The notes below the pieces were generated by a model. It was not told the origin of the DNA and made no database searches. It was given only the letters and a program-made list of their open reading frames with translations. DNA of 64,000 bases, taken from NCBI GenBank assembly GCA_965249955.1, contig OZ252261.1, positions 3,162,001 through 3,226,000 on the forward strand, given 5' to 3'. A program made the translations under genes and the position numbers. This DNA comes from SB11 sp965249955. GTDB taxonomy: Bacteria > Bacteroidota > Bacteroidia > UBA8524. The first letter of the stretch is position 1, and the number at the start of each line of letters is the position of its first letter. Below, piece after piece: positions 17,033-26,394 of the stretch.

Positions 17033-18037
17033 ATGAAGAAAAACAATACTTTAGTAATTCTTATGTTTTTTGCTATTCTAGCAACTACTACAAATAAGTT
17101 GTTTTCTCAAATTGATCTTAAACAGGGTTTGGTAGCTTACTACCCATTTGATGGTGATACAAAAGATTATAGTGTTAACAATAATGATGGAGTAATAATT
17201 GGGGCGCCAACACTTTCTGCTGATAGGTGGGGCAACCCCAACAAATGTTATAATTTTAATGGTAATGGTGACTATGTTAGAGTTGAACATGATTCGACTA
17301 TACAACCAAAGACTGCTGTAAGTGTTGCTGCTTGGGTTAATGCTGATGATTATTCTTCATGGTTAATTGTAGTATGTAAACGAAATCGCCATGCTTCATC
17401 TCCTGGTAACTCATACGTGCTTCTTGGTTCAGGTAATGCTGGTCAAAATCAATCATGGATGTTTGGAACAGGAAGTACATCCTCAGAGAAGTTTACGGGT
17501 AGTCCTACGCTTGCTCAGACTCAACAATGGGTTCATTTAGTTGGTACTTATGATAAAAATGCAGCGGATTCAAATTTGAGGCTTTATGTTGATGGTACAT
17601 TGGTAAGTAGTGAGAAGATTAGTTATGATATAGGTTATTCTGACTCAGCATTAAGAATAGGAATGGCAATACCAGGACCGAGTTTGCAATACTTCAAAGG
17701 AAAAATTGATGAAGTAAGAATTTATAATAGAGCTATTAATAGCCAAGAGATAACAGCTTTGTATAATAATACGAATACTTCTATTGGTGAAGTTGCGTCT
17801 CAAAGTAATATTCAGGTTTATCCAAACCCAGCTTCTGATGTATTGTATATTAATGGGAATGATAGAGTTAATAGTACACTTTTCATTAGTGATATATTAG
17901 GTAAAAATGTACTGAAAAAAGATATTTCCAACACAAGTAATATAGATATATCAGATCTAGCCGCTGGGGTATATTCGGTTAGTTTATTTGATGAATCTGG
18001 GAATATGTTTTATACTAATAAGCTTATTGTACAATAG
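17033..18037 (+). CDS. Secreted LamG-domain protein with T9SS type A sorting domain
   Basis: 334 residues from the ATG at 17033, chosen because it begins a clean signal peptide (MKKNNTLVILMFFAILATTT...LFSQ); a longer reading from TTG would put ten extra residues in front. Residues about 30-235 are a LamG/concanavalin-like jelly roll (GLVAYYPFDGDTKDYS, WVNADDYSSW, QWVHLVGTYD, LRLYVDGTLV, GKIDEVRIYNRAINSQEI). The last about 75 residues (IQVYPNPASDVLYING ... DISDLAAGVYSVSLFD ... KLIVQ) are a type A T9SS C-terminal domain. Probably a surface or secreted glycan-binding protein. A bidirectional terminator follows. Confidence 0.85.
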   Translation: MKKNNTLVILMFFAILATTTNKLFSQIDLKQGLVAYYPFDGDTKDYSVNNNDGVIIGAPTLSADRWGNPNKCYNFNGNGDYVRVEHDSTIQPKTAVSVAAWVNADDYSSWLIVVCKRNRHASSPGNSYVLLGSGNAGQNQSWMFGTGSTSSEKFTGSPTLAQTQQWVHLVGTYDKNAADSNLRLYVDGTLVSSEKISYDIGYSDSALRIGMAIPGPSLQYFKGKIDEVRIYNRAINSQEITALYNNTNTSIGEVASQSNIQVYPNPASDVLYINGNDRVNSTLFISDILGKNVLKKDISNTSNIDISDLAAGVYSVSLFDESGNMFYTNKLIVQ

Positions 18038-18060
18038 TCATATTGATCATTGTATAAACA

Positions 18061-18087
18061 AAAAAGGGGCACTTAAGCCCCTTTTTT
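18061..18087. terminator. Bidirectional terminator
   Basis: AAAAAGGGGC, six bases, GCCCCTTTTTT between the convergent LamG and GT2 genes; A and T tracts on both sides allow termination in both directions. Confidence 0.85.
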
Positions 18088-18098
18088 GTTTAGTTGAA

Positions 18099-19106
18099 TT
18101 AGCTTTTAATTTTTTTAAAGGATAATATCAATTTCTCAGATGTCTTCTCTCCTAAAATAAGCAACATAAAAAAGAACACCCAAAACGGAAAGGTTTGGGC
18201 ATATCCCATTTTTCTAAGTTGTTTTGCATAGTTAACAAAACTCTTAATTCCATTACCACGTTGTAGGCTAAGGTAACCAAATGCTTTGTTGCTAAAATCT
18301 TTTAATACGGCCGTTTTAAGCTGAGCATTGCCGGTATTATCCAAGATTTTAAGAAAACCCTGCATGAAATTCAGCGAGTGCTCAGGTTTTAGCATTTTAG
18401 GTTCAAACAACCCCTTTTCTGATTCTGAGCTACCAAAATAATGTTCAGCTCCGCGCAAACGTTGGGTAAGTGTTTTGGCAATATAAAAGCCTTGTTTTTC
18501 TTGCAGTACCATAGTTAGCAAATACACTTGGTAAAGTAACAAGCCGTCAAACTTATCGGTATGGTATTTTAAGGCAGTTTCTCTATGGAAGATAAGCCCT
18601 GATATAAAAATAGATTTCCTAAAAAACTGTGCAACAGTATCCCAGCCAGCATCAAACAATGTGTCGGTAGGGTAATAGATAGAAGTACTAAGTAATTTCC
18701 CTTCTAAATCAACTTCTTCCCATGCGCGCAATGCCATACCTATATTAGGGTTTGCAGTAAGCACATCAATAACTTTCTGCATAGCCCCATCGCAAACAAC
18801 ATCATCATCACCCATAAACATACAAAAATCACCTTTGGCAAGGCCAAACATACTACGTAGGTTACCATCGTAGCCCAAGTTCTTTTCATTAAGGTGCAGG
18901 CGAAGGTTAAAATCGGGGTGTTGAGCTATAAGTTCTTCAACCACCTGTTTTATTTCCTCACGTTTGGGCGATACATCCTCAGCTATTACCACCTCAAACG
19001 CAGGCGAGTTTTGGGCATACAGCCCTTCTAACAGTCGTTTAAGTTCCTGTGGTCTGTTGTAGCTAGGTATACAAACGGATACGATGTGATGTTGAGAGGT
19101 TAACAT
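18099..19106 (-). CDS. Glycosyltransferase family 2
   Basis: 335 residues. SVCIPSYNRPQELKRLLEGLY, FEVVIAEDVSP and the metal site MFMGDDDVV mark a GT2 enzyme. A C-terminal hydrophobic segment (FPFWVFFFMLLILG) likely anchors it to the inner membrane. It faces a bidirectional terminator at its 3' end and is preceded by the terminator of the next upstream gene, so it is probably transcribed alone. Confidence 0.83.
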   Translation of the reverse strand: MLTSQHHIVSVCIPSYNRPQELKRLLEGLYAQNSPAFEVVIAEDVSPKREEIKQVVEELIAQHPDFNLRLHLNEKNLGYDGNLRSMFGLAKGDFCMFMGDDDVVCDGAMQKVIDVLTANPNIGMALRAWEEVDLEGKLLSTSIYYPTDTLFDAGWDTVAQFFRKSIFISGLIFHRETALKYHTDKFDGLLLYQVYLLTMVLQEKQGFYIAKTLTQRLRGAEHYFGSSESEKGLFEPKMLKPEHSLNFMQGFLKILDNTGNAQLKTAVLKDFSNKAFGYLSLQRGNGIKSFVNYAKQLRKMGYAQTFPFWVFFFMLLILGEKTSEKLILSFKKIKS

Positions 19107-19183
19107 TTGGTTGTAAAAAATACAAAGGCTGCAAGTTTAGCGAAAACTTACGCAAAAGTATATAAACTGTATATGAGAAAAAT

Positions 19184-19213
19184 AAAGCCTTGCTTAATTT
19201 TAAGCAAGGCTTT
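19184..19213 (-). terminator. Terminator after the second LamG gene
   Basis: A 14-bp perfect stem (AAAGCCTTGCTTAA and its complement) with a 2-base loop; on the minus strand it runs into TTTATTTTT. Confidence 0.85.
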
Positions 19214-19240
19214 ACAATAGTTAGGTTAATATAAGTAGGG

Positions 19241-20227
19241 TTATTTTTTTATAACCTTTTCGGTTTTAAGTATCGTATTACTCTCGCCCATTACATTTAC
19301 AATATAAGTTCCTTGGGCTAGGTTAGATATATCAACTTGGCTGGGGTTGTATGATAGAACAACCACTTTACCAGTAATATCAGTTACCTGAATAGACGTT
19401 ATGGTGAAGCGTACGTCGGTATTGGTAATATTTATTTGGGTATTGGCAGGGTTAGGATAAATAACAATGTCATCAGGATTTACATCGGCAGGTACTTTTG
19501 GAACTCCTAGAGTTGAGAAATTGCCGTCTTTAAGGTCGCTAACTTCTTGTGTTGTAAGTGCCCTGTTATAAATGTAAATATCGTCAATTGCACCCTTGTA
19601 ACTTGATGTAGATATATTGGTTAAAGAACCGTTTTTAATCCTTCCGAATATTATGGTGCTATCTTGTGGAGAAAGCGAAGAAGTAAGAGTAGTTTCGTTT
19701 GATAATGTACCGTTTATAAATAATTTCAGCTTATTATTTACCTTGTCGTATACAAAAGCAACGTGTTGCCATTGGTTATAAGTAATAGAGTTGGCCGATT
19801 TAACAAATGTTTCGTTAGGAAAATTAGTTCCTGTATAAACCTTGTGTCTGTCGGATGAGTTATATATCGAACCGGCCATTATCATACCTCTATACGAGTA
19901 ATTACCGTAATCCCAAAAATGGGGGTAGGGCTGAGGTTGGCTTGATGAAGGTTTGCACCAAAAAGCCACCGTCATATCAGAGTGGCTGCCTATATAAGCT
20001 GTTACAAAGCCATCTTCACCATTAAAATTTACTGCTGAGTTTGGGACACCATTGCGGTCATTTACAAATGTTGTATTAGCCCAAAGTGCGTGGCGGTGAT
20101 TTAATGAACTGTCGTTATAGTTACTGTCAAATTTGTAAGCTGCCAAAAGGCCATTTCTGCTTACTTGACCCATGATAGCGCAGGTACAAAGCAGTATTGC
20201 TGATAGTGAAAATAAAACTCGTTTCAT
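19241..20227 (-). CDS. Secreted LamG-domain protein with T9SS type A sorting domain
   Basis: 328 residues. Signal peptide about 1-21 (MKRVLFSLSAILLCTC...). LamG-like jelly roll about 25-230 (GLLAAYKFDSNYND, NFNGEDGFVTAY, MTVAFWCKP, QWQHVAFVYDK, LKLFINGTLS, GAIDDIYIYNRALTTQEV). C-terminal type A sorting domain (IVIYPNPANTQINITN ... QVDISNLAQGTYIVNVMGE ... KVIKK). Same architecture as the other LamG protein 1 kb away but diverged; probably related adhesins or glycan binders. A TAAATTTG box lies about 15 bases upstream of the ATG on the minus strand. Confidence 0.85.
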   Translation of the reverse strand: MKRVLFSLSAILLCTCAIMGQVSRNGLLAAYKFDSNYNDSSLNHRHALWANTTFVNDRNGVPNSAVNFNGEDGFVTAYIGSHSDMTVAFWCKPSSSQPQPYPHFWDYGNYSYRGMIMAGSIYNSSDRHKVYTGTNFPNETFVKSANSITYNQWQHVAFVYDKVNNKLKLFINGTLSNETTLTSSLSPQDSTIIFGRIKNGSLTNISTSSYKGAIDDIYIYNRALTTQEVSDLKDGNFSTLGVPKVPADVNPDDIVIYPNPANTQINITNTDVRFTITSIQVTDITGKVVVLSYNPSQVDISNLAQGTYIVNVMGESNTILKTEKVIKK

Positions 20228-20319
20228 ATATTAGTTTTTATCAAATTTAAATCAAAGCAAAGAACTTGAAAAATAAACCGTAAGTCTTTCATCGAAAACA
20301 TACATTTGCCACTGAAAGT

Positions 20320-21594
20320 ATGAAAACCACATTACTGAATACGTTTGATAAAGGTGGTGCAGGGGTAGCTGCATACAGGCTGCACGAAGCCTTTAATAGG
20401 GGGGGTGAAGTAGAATCGAAATTGATATACCTGCACGGTACGGCAGGCCAACGTTTTGAGGGAGTACACGTAATAGCCAACAACACAATGGCTAAAAAGG
20501 TGGCTTTACTGAGGTTGGCTTGGGAAAAATTTTGGTTTGCTTTTAAAGTAAAAGAGAAGGGAGATAGGTTTCGGTTTTCAACTGCTACACGAGGTTTGGA
20601 GCTTTCCAGTTTTCCATTGGTAAAAGAAGCCGATATTATTCATTTACATTGGATTAATAATGGCTTTCTATCGTTAAAGTATATTAAGAAGTTTAAAAAA
20701 CTGAATAAGCCTGTTGTTTGGACAATGCACGATATGTGGGCTATGACAGGCGGTTGTCATCATAGTCGCGAGTGCGAAAACTACCAACAACAATGTGGCA
20801 ACTGCTATTATTTAAAACATCCTTCACCTACTGATGTATCGCATAAAGTGCATCAAAAAAAGCAAGAGGTATACAATAGCCTTGATATCACTTTTGTGGC
20901 CTGTAGTAATTGGCTGGCACAAAGGGCTAAAAAGAGTAGTTTGCTGGGTAATAGAAGGGTAGAAGTAATTCCTAATCCTATTGATACTGATGTGTATTTG
21001 CCTAAAGACAAGAAAAGTGCTAAGGCTACATTTGGTGTAAAAGAAGATAGTATTTGTATAAGTTTTGTTGCTGCCAATGTGGGCGATGTGCGCAAAGGGT
21101 TTGAATATTTGCGTAAAGCCCTTTGGGTGATAAAAGAAAAATACCCTGAGTGGGACAACAAGGTAAAACTGTTGGTAATGGGAGAGGAAAAAACAGAGGT
21201 TAACCTTGATTTACCTTTTGAGTATAGTTTTACAGGCTATTTGAATGATGAACCCCGCATTGTTGATTTTTATAATGCCAGTGATGTTTTTGTATTGCCC
21301 AGCCTTGAAGAAAACCTGCCCAATACCATTATGGAAGCTCTAAGCTGTGGAGTTCCTTCGGTGGCTTTTGAAATTGGCGGTATACCTGATTTGATTGACC
21401 ATAAGCAAAACGGCTACTTGGCCAAATATAGCGACGTTGAAGATTTAGCCAATGGAATAGCTGAAACTATTACCACAGTGCAAAATAGCACGCAATTGCA
21501 AAATCAAGCAAGGCAAAAAGCCCTTGATAACTACGCGTACCCTGTGGTGGCTAAGAAAATGCAGGATTTGTATACGGATTTATTAAAATACTAA
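20320..21594 (+). CDS. Glycosyltransferase family 4
   Basis: 424 residues with the GT-B fold. The N-terminal half begins MKTTLLNTFDKGGAGVAAYRLHEAF and holds IIHLHWINNGFL and WTMHDMWAMTGGCHHSREC, with five nearby cysteines (CHHSRECENYQQQCGNCYYL) that may bind a metal. The C-terminal half has the nucleotide-sugar E-x7-E motif in LEENLPNTIMEALSCGVPSVAF. Last gene of the glycan region. It starts 93 bases from the divergent LamG gene and ends at a long palindromic terminator. A TACATTTG minus-7 box sits 12 bases before the ATG. Confidence 0.87.
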   Translation: MKTTLLNTFDKGGAGVAAYRLHEAFNRGGEVESKLIYLHGTAGQRFEGVHVIANNTMAKKVALLRLAWEKFWFAFKVKEKGDRFRFSTATRGLELSSFPLVKEADIIHLHWINNGFLSLKYIKKFKKLNKPVVWTMHDMWAMTGGCHHSRECENYQQQCGNCYYLKHPSPTDVSHKVHQKKQEVYNSLDITFVACSNWLAQRAKKSSLLGNRRVEVIPNPIDTDVYLPKDKKSAKATFGVKEDSICISFVAANVGDVRKGFEYLRKALWVIKEKYPEWDNKVKLLVMGEEKTEVNLDLPFEYSFTGYLNDEPRIVDFYNASDVFVLPSLEENLPNTIMEALSCGVPSVAFEIGGIPDLIDHKQNGYLAKYSDVEDLANGIAETITTVQNSTQLQNQARQKALDNYAYPVVAKKMQDLYTDLLKY

Positions 21595-21609
21595 CCTTAA
21601 AGATGTGGA

Positions 21610-21651
21610 AACTAAAAAGGGGATGCTGATATCAGCATCCCCTTTTTAGTT
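21610..21651. terminator. 42-bp perfect palindrome, bidirectional terminator
   Basis: Uninterrupted 21+21-base palindrome centred on GATATC with GGGGATGCT arms flanked by A and T tracts, lying between the convergent GT4 and YfhO genes. Terminates both. Confidence 0.85.
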
Positions 21652-21666
21652 ATTGCTTAATATTAC

Positions 21667-24198
21667 TTAAGCCTTTTGTATATCTGTATTTTCAAACTTG
21701 TTTAGTTTGCCTTTACTTTTAAGGTATATCAATGCACCACTTATAATGATAAGTAATATCATAAAAGTAAATGATATGATACCTCTTGTTCGGGTTTCAC
21801 TTGCGTCATACTTAAATTCTATTAGGTGTTTGCCCGCAGGTACTTTCATTGCACGTAATACATAATCGCCTCTAAAATGCTCGGCAGGCTGTCCGTCAAT
21901 AAAAGCTTTCCAGCCATCACCGTCTGGTTGCTCATAGTATATTTCCGAAAAAACAGCCACTTGGTCTTTAGCTGCGTTCGATTCATATTTTAACCTGTGT
22001 GGGGCATAATCAATAAGTTGTATGCTAGCTGAAGGGTCGGGAGAAGGAGTAAAACCATTCCAGTCTTCGGGCAGGTTTTTCTTTTGTACCACAAGTGTTT
22101 GAGCTGGCTCAAACACATTAGTGCTATCTACATTTAGTGCCGCCATCTCTTGGTCGCCGTTTTCAACCACTTTTACATTACTAACAAACCAAGCATTGCC
22201 CATTGGGTTTTTAATGGGTCTTTGTATAGTTGGGCCTTGTCCGCCGTCAACAATAAGGTATTTGGTATTTAGCATAGACAATACCGATGGGTTCATTGTA
22301 TTTATTTGATTTTCAATCAACTCTTGGTACTTACGCAATTTTGCACCGTGGTAGCCTCCTATTGAATGGTGGTGATAGCTGGTTTTCCAGTCAGAGAATG
22401 GATTACCTGCCGCAAGGTTAAACACTCTAAAATGAGTTGGGTCTTGCATTATTTGTTGGTCAACAGGTGATGGGGCAACCATTGATTTTTTAGCTGAGGG
22501 AGTAATAAAATCCTCTTTGTTTATGTAGCGTTGGTTAAAATTCCAAAGGTCGCCTACTATTAATAATGCTACTATAATAATTGCTGTACTCGCTTGTTTA
22601 AGTGAGCCTTTAAGGTGTAGAAACAGTATTGCAAATGCACCTGCAATAAACAGTAATGAACGAATAGCATCCTTTGTCATTAATGCAGCGCGATCGTCTA
22701 CCATTGCTGATATTAGCCAATCGGGCAAGCCCCTGCTGGCATCATTTGCCGATTCAAAACTAAACAAAGAAGTAGGTGCTATAATCATTAATAGCAGCAA
22801 TACACCAAAGCCTAAACCTGTATACAAAAAAGGTTTAACAAGACGTTCTTTATTCTCAGCCTTAAAAACCTCAATCAAACCTAAAATAGCCAAAAGACTG
22901 AAGCCCATTTGCACTACGCTTAGTGCCATTGATGGTGTGCGGAATTTGTTAAATACGGGCACATAGTCGAAAAAGAACTTATACACTATTGAGTTATTGC
23001 CCCAAGCTAAAAGCAAAAACAAAACTGTAAGAGCTAATATCCACCACTTTTCAATTTTTTGAGAGGCTATCAAACCAAAAATAGCCAAAAAGCATACAAT
23101 AGCACCAAAGTATATAGGGCCACCTACAAAAGGCTGTTTACCCCAGTACGATTGTGCTGCATTTGCCAACTGCCCATACTGTGTATTATCGGTTACATTA
23201 TTTTGAAGTGCTTTAAAGGTTTCGCTATCTTTTTTAGGCTTAGGTTGACCTCGCTTATCAAATTCATACGCTAGGTTTTGCCCATCACCACCCAAAGCAT
23301 TAGGCACTAAAAAGCTAAAAGATTCAGGTATACCATAGCTCCATTGGGTAGCATAGTTAAAATCAAGTCCATCTTTTTTCTTGTCAGTACTATTAGTTTC
23401 ACCAGCCGAAGGTGCAGTAAGTTCTGATGCACCACCCCTAGTAGTTTCATGCGAGGCATAATAGGTATTTAGTACGGTAAGGTTGGGCAATGCTCCAAAT
23501 ATTACAGCTACAAGTAATAAGGGTATTGCTTTTAAGAGTAGTTGGTTTTCTTGTTTTACTAGGCAATAGGTGCCATAAAATAAACACATAACTACCGCAG
23601 CAATTGCTGCATAGTAAGTTATTTGATAATGCCCCATACCTATTTGGTAGTTAACACCAAATGCGGTTGCTATAAAACCCCAAATATATTTTTTCTGAAA
23701 AATGAGGTAGATGCCCCCCATTAGCAATGGCATCAAAGCAATGTTAAATATTTTTTGCACGTGCCCAGCCTCTAAACTGAGCATATTAAAAGAAGAAAAG
23801 GCAAAAATGAAGCTTCCCAGTGCCCCTAGCCAGGGATTAATACCCATAGCACAAAACAAAATGTACATACCAATCAGGCACCAAAAAATGACGTCAAAAG
23901 AAAAACCATCAAATTTTTCAGCAAAAGCATAAATAAGGTTAACCGAGTAGTTACCAGGGCCGTTACTACCTACCGATGTAGGCATACCTGAAAACATACT
24001 GTTAGTCCAGCCTATAAACTCACCTGTTTTTTCGTAGTACTTTTCAGCCTCAACATTTAGAGCGTTAGCCGAAAAGTCATCATTCTGATTCATTTTTTTA
24101 CCACTAAGTATTGGATAGCAATACGCAATGGATACCACAAGGAAAAGTGCAATGATGATGATATGCTGCTTGTTTTTGTTATAAAACTCTTTTAACAT
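21667..24198 (-). CDS. YfhO family membrane protein
   Basis: 843-residue polytopic membrane protein: one helix at residues about 12-30, a large loop, then about ten further helices to residue 590, a long non-membrane domain (about 600-790) and a final helix (FTFMILLIIISGALIYL). The segment SEIYYEQPDGDGWKAFIDGQPAE ... RAMKVPAGKHLIEFKYDAS near the C-terminus is typical of YfhO. Bacillus YfhO is linked to glycosylation of lipoteichoic acid, and the fold resembles GT-C glycosyltransferases using lipid-linked sugars. Its position beside the glycan cluster suits that role, which remains inference for this organism. Confidence 0.85.
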   Translation of the reverse strand: MLKEFYNKNKQHIIIIALFLVVSIAYCYPILSGKKMNQNDDFSANALNVEAEKYYEKTGEFIGWTNSMFSGMPTSVGSNGPGNYSVNLIYAFAEKFDGFSFDVIFWCLIGMYILFCAMGINPWLGALGSFIFAFSSFNMLSLEAGHVQKIFNIALMPLLMGGIYLIFQKKYIWGFIATAFGVNYQIGMGHYQITYYAAIAAVVMCLFYGTYCLVKQENQLLLKAIPLLLVAVIFGALPNLTVLNTYYASHETTRGGASELTAPSAGETNSTDKKKDGLDFNYATQWSYGIPESFSFLVPNALGGDGQNLAYEFDKRGQPKPKKDSETFKALQNNVTDNTQYGQLANAAQSYWGKQPFVGGPIYFGAIVCFLAIFGLIASQKIEKWWILALTVLFLLLAWGNNSIVYKFFFDYVPVFNKFRTPSMALSVVQMGFSLLAILGLIEVFKAENKERLVKPFLYTGLGFGVLLLLMIIAPTSLFSFESANDASRGLPDWLISAMVDDRAALMTKDAIRSLLFIAGAFAILFLHLKGSLKQASTAIIIVALLIVGDLWNFNQRYINKEDFITPSAKKSMVAPSPVDQQIMQDPTHFRVFNLAAGNPFSDWKTSYHHHSIGGYHGAKLRKYQELIENQINTMNPSVLSMLNTKYLIVDGGQGPTIQRPIKNPMGNAWFVSNVKVVENGDQEMAALNVDSTNVFEPAQTLVVQKKNLPEDWNGFTPSPDPSASIQLIDYAPHRLKYESNAAKDQVAVFSEIYYEQPDGDGWKAFIDGQPAEHFRGDYVLRAMKVPAGKHLIEFKYDASETRTRGIISFTFMILLIIISGALIYLKSKGKLNKFENTDIQKA

Positions 24199-24317
24199 AT
24201 TTTTTTGATTGTGAGGGTTTTGACTATTGTTGTGTACTGTATTTTTATAAACGGTAATAATAGTACTAAACGTTTATTTTACAAAACATTGCAATATGCA
24301 TTATTATTACAACCTGT

Positions 24318-24881
24318 ATGCTGTTGTTGATAGATAATTACGATTCGTTTACCTACAACCTAAAAGATTATTTGGGGCAGTTGGGGCAAACCTGTATGGT
24401 GGTGCGGAATGATGAAATGGATTTGGAGGAAATTAAACGACTAAATTTTGATAAAATTGTCCTTTCACCGGGGCCACAACGGCCGGCTGATGCAGGTTTA
24501 CTAATGCCCCTTTTGAAAGAGTTTCACACACAATACCCAATACTAGGTATTTGCCTTGGGCATCAGGCTATTGGCGAGTTTTTTGGTGCTAAACTTGTAA
24601 AGGCAAACTATCCTATGCACGGTAAAGTTTCCGATATTACACACAATGCAGAAGATATCTTTAAAAATATCCCCAGCCCTTTTAAAGTTTGCCGATACCA
24701 TTCATTAGAGTTAGTAAGTGTAAAAAATACACCGCTGCAAGTGCTTGCTACCACCAATAAAAACGAGGTAATGGCTATAAAACACAAGCAGTTACCATTA
24801 TGGGGCTTACAGTTTCATCCCGAGGCAATTTTAACCCAATATGGCATGGTACTATTAAAAAACTGGTTAAGTTTATTGTAA
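24318..24881 (+). CDS. pabA: Aminodeoxychorismate/anthranilate synthase glutaminase subunit
   Basis: 187-residue class I glutamine amidotransferase supplying ammonia for folate (PabA) or tryptophan (TrpG) synthesis. DNYDSFTYNL at the N-terminus, SPGPQRPADAG, the nucleophile loop GICLGHQAIGE (Cys79) and QFHPEA (His167, Glu169) are all intact. No chorismate-binding partner (PabB/TrpE) or other pathway gene is next to it, so which pathway it serves, or both, cannot be told from here. Confidence 0.88.
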   Translation: MLLLIDNYDSFTYNLKDYLGQLGQTCMVVRNDEMDLEEIKRLNFDKIVLSPGPQRPADAGLLMPLLKEFHTQYPILGICLGHQAIGEFFGAKLVKANYPMHGKVSDITHNAEDIFKNIPSPFKVCRYHSLELVSVKNTPLQVLATTNKNEVMAIKHKQLPLWGLQFHPEAILTQYGMVLLKNWLSLL

Positions 24882-24920
24882 TAAGCTATAAAACGTATGG
24901 AATTTGAATGGCTGAATATT

Positions 24921-24928
24921 TATATTTG
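24921..24928 (+). promoter_or_regulatory. Candidate minus-7 box for the hydrolase operon
   Basis: TATATTTG, an exact TAnnTTTG match, 22 bases before the ATG of the alpha/beta hydrolase gene. No TTG at the best upstream distance. Confidence 0.4.
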
Positions 24929-24950
24929 CTGTTTGTTAAAAATAACATAA

Positions 24951-25727
24951 ATGAATTACACCCTAAAGGAGCAAGGAAAGTTTAAGTACATTGACGAAGG
25001 CGAAGGTGAAGTATTGTTGTTACTACACGGTTTGTTTGGGGCTTTGAGTAACTGGAAAGATGTTATTGAGCGTTTTTCAGGCAAGTACAAAGTAGTAATT
25101 CCAATGATGCCTATTTACGATATGCCTGTATTAACCACAAGTGTTAAAGGCTTAGCGAAATTTGTTGAAGAGTTTGTAGAGGAAATGGGTTTTACCAATA
25201 TGACTGTTCTGGGAAACTCATTAGGAGGGCACGTAGCTTTAGTATATAGCTTAAAAAATCAACATAATATACATAGTATGGTACTTACAGGCAGTAGCGG
25301 TTTGTACGAAAATGCTATGGGAGGCTCGTACCCTAAGCGTGGGGACTACGAGTATATGAAAAAGAAAGTTGAGTATACCTTTTACGACCCTGCAACAGCA
25401 ACTAAAGAGTTGGTAGACGAGGTTTTTGAAATTACTAACGATCGTATGAAAGTGCTAAAAACACTTGCTATGGCAAAATCGGCTATACGCCACAATATGC
25501 GTAAAGACATTAGTAAAATTGAAGTGCCTGTTTGCCTGATATGGGGTAAAGACGATAAAATAACCCCTCCCGAAGTTGCCGAAGAATTTTTGCAATTGCT
25601 GCCCAAGGCCGAGTTACATTGGATAGATAAATGTGGGCACGCCCCAATGATGGAGCAATCAGAAGAGTTTAACATGATTCTTGAAGGGTTTTTAGCTCGA
25701 ATGTACTCTCAAACCAAAATAACCTAG
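24951..25727 (+). CDS. Alpha/beta hydrolase
   Basis: 258 residues. VLLLLHGLFGALSNW gives the oxyanion region, GNSLGGH the nucleophile elbow (Ser90), WGKDDKITPPEVA the acid and CGHAPMMEQ the histidine of the catalytic triad. Substrate unknown. It is followed four bases later by the CBS-ACT gene, starting a run of closely spaced genes (hydrolase, CBS-ACT, TamA-like, NAD kinase) that may form one operon. Confidence 0.85.
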   Translation: MNYTLKEQGKFKYIDEGEGEVLLLLHGLFGALSNWKDVIERFSGKYKVVIPMMPIYDMPVLTTSVKGLAKFVEEFVEEMGFTNMTVLGNSLGGHVALVYSLKNQHNIHSMVLTGSSGLYENAMGGSYPKRGDYEYMKKKVEYTFYDPATATKELVDEVFEITNDRMKVLKTLAMAKSAIRHNMRKDISKIEVPVCLIWGKDDKITPPEVAEEFLQLLPKAELHWIDKCGHAPMMEQSEEFNMILEGFLARMYSQTKIT

Positions 25728-25731
25728 TTAA

Positions 25732-26394
25732 ATGATTGCCAAGCAATTATTATCACAAAGGTTGTTTCCATTAAAAGTTTCTGATACCTGTGGAAAAGCA
25801 ATCGATTTTATGAATGAATCGGATATTGCTTTTCTACCCGTAGTTGATGACGATAAACATTTAGGCTACATAGCCGTTTCAGATATATTAGATGCTGCGC
25901 CCGAAGAACCTGTAATAGCTTATATTAACAATGCCGCAGTATCTAAAGTGCACAGTAATCAGCATTTTTTTGAAATCATTACCATATTTAGCGAGATACA
26001 TTCATCTACCATATCAGTAGTTGATGAACAAGATAAATTTATAGGCATAATAGCCGCTAAAGAATTGGTAAACAAGCTGGCATCGCTAAATGCCTTTAGC
26101 CAACCCGGCAGTATTATAACCCTTGAAGTACCCTCTATTAGCTATTCATTAAGCGAAATTTCAAGAATAATAGAGTACAACAATGCCAAAATTTTAAGCC
26201 TTTACGTAAACACTGTAGAAGATGCACCTGCACAATTACAGGTAAGTATAAAACTAAATACCGCAGATATTAAATCTGTTCTTGCTACCTTTGAGCGATA
26301 CGGCTACCCCATAGTAGCCTCATATTTTCGAGATGTTGACGACGATAGTTTAAAAGATCGTTATAACTCGCTGATGAAATTTTTGGATATTTAA
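25732..26394 (+). CDS. CBS-pair and ACT-like domain protein
   Basis: 220 residues: two CBS motifs in residues 1-120 (LKVSDTCGKAIDFMNESDIAFLPVVDD ... HSSTISVVDEQDKFIGIIAAKEL) followed by an ACT-like ligand domain (about 127-207, SIITLEVPSISYSLSEISRIIEYNNAKILSLYV). Both modules bind small molecules (adenine nucleotides; amino acids), so it is probably a cytoplasmic sensor with no enzyme of its own. Its stop overlaps the next gene's start by one base (TAATG). A conserved place next to NAD kinase in Bacteroidota suggests a link, but the target is unknown. Confidence 0.75.
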   Translation: MIAKQLLSQRLFPLKVSDTCGKAIDFMNESDIAFLPVVDDDKHLGYIAVSDILDAAPEEPVIAYINNAAVSKVHSNQHFFEIITIFSEIHSSTISVVDEQDKFIGIIAAKELVNKLASLNAFSQPGSIITLEVPSISYSLSEISRIIEYNNAKILSLYVNTVEDAPAQLQVSIKLNTADIKSVLATFERYGYPIVASYFRDVDDDSLKDRYNSLMKFLDI

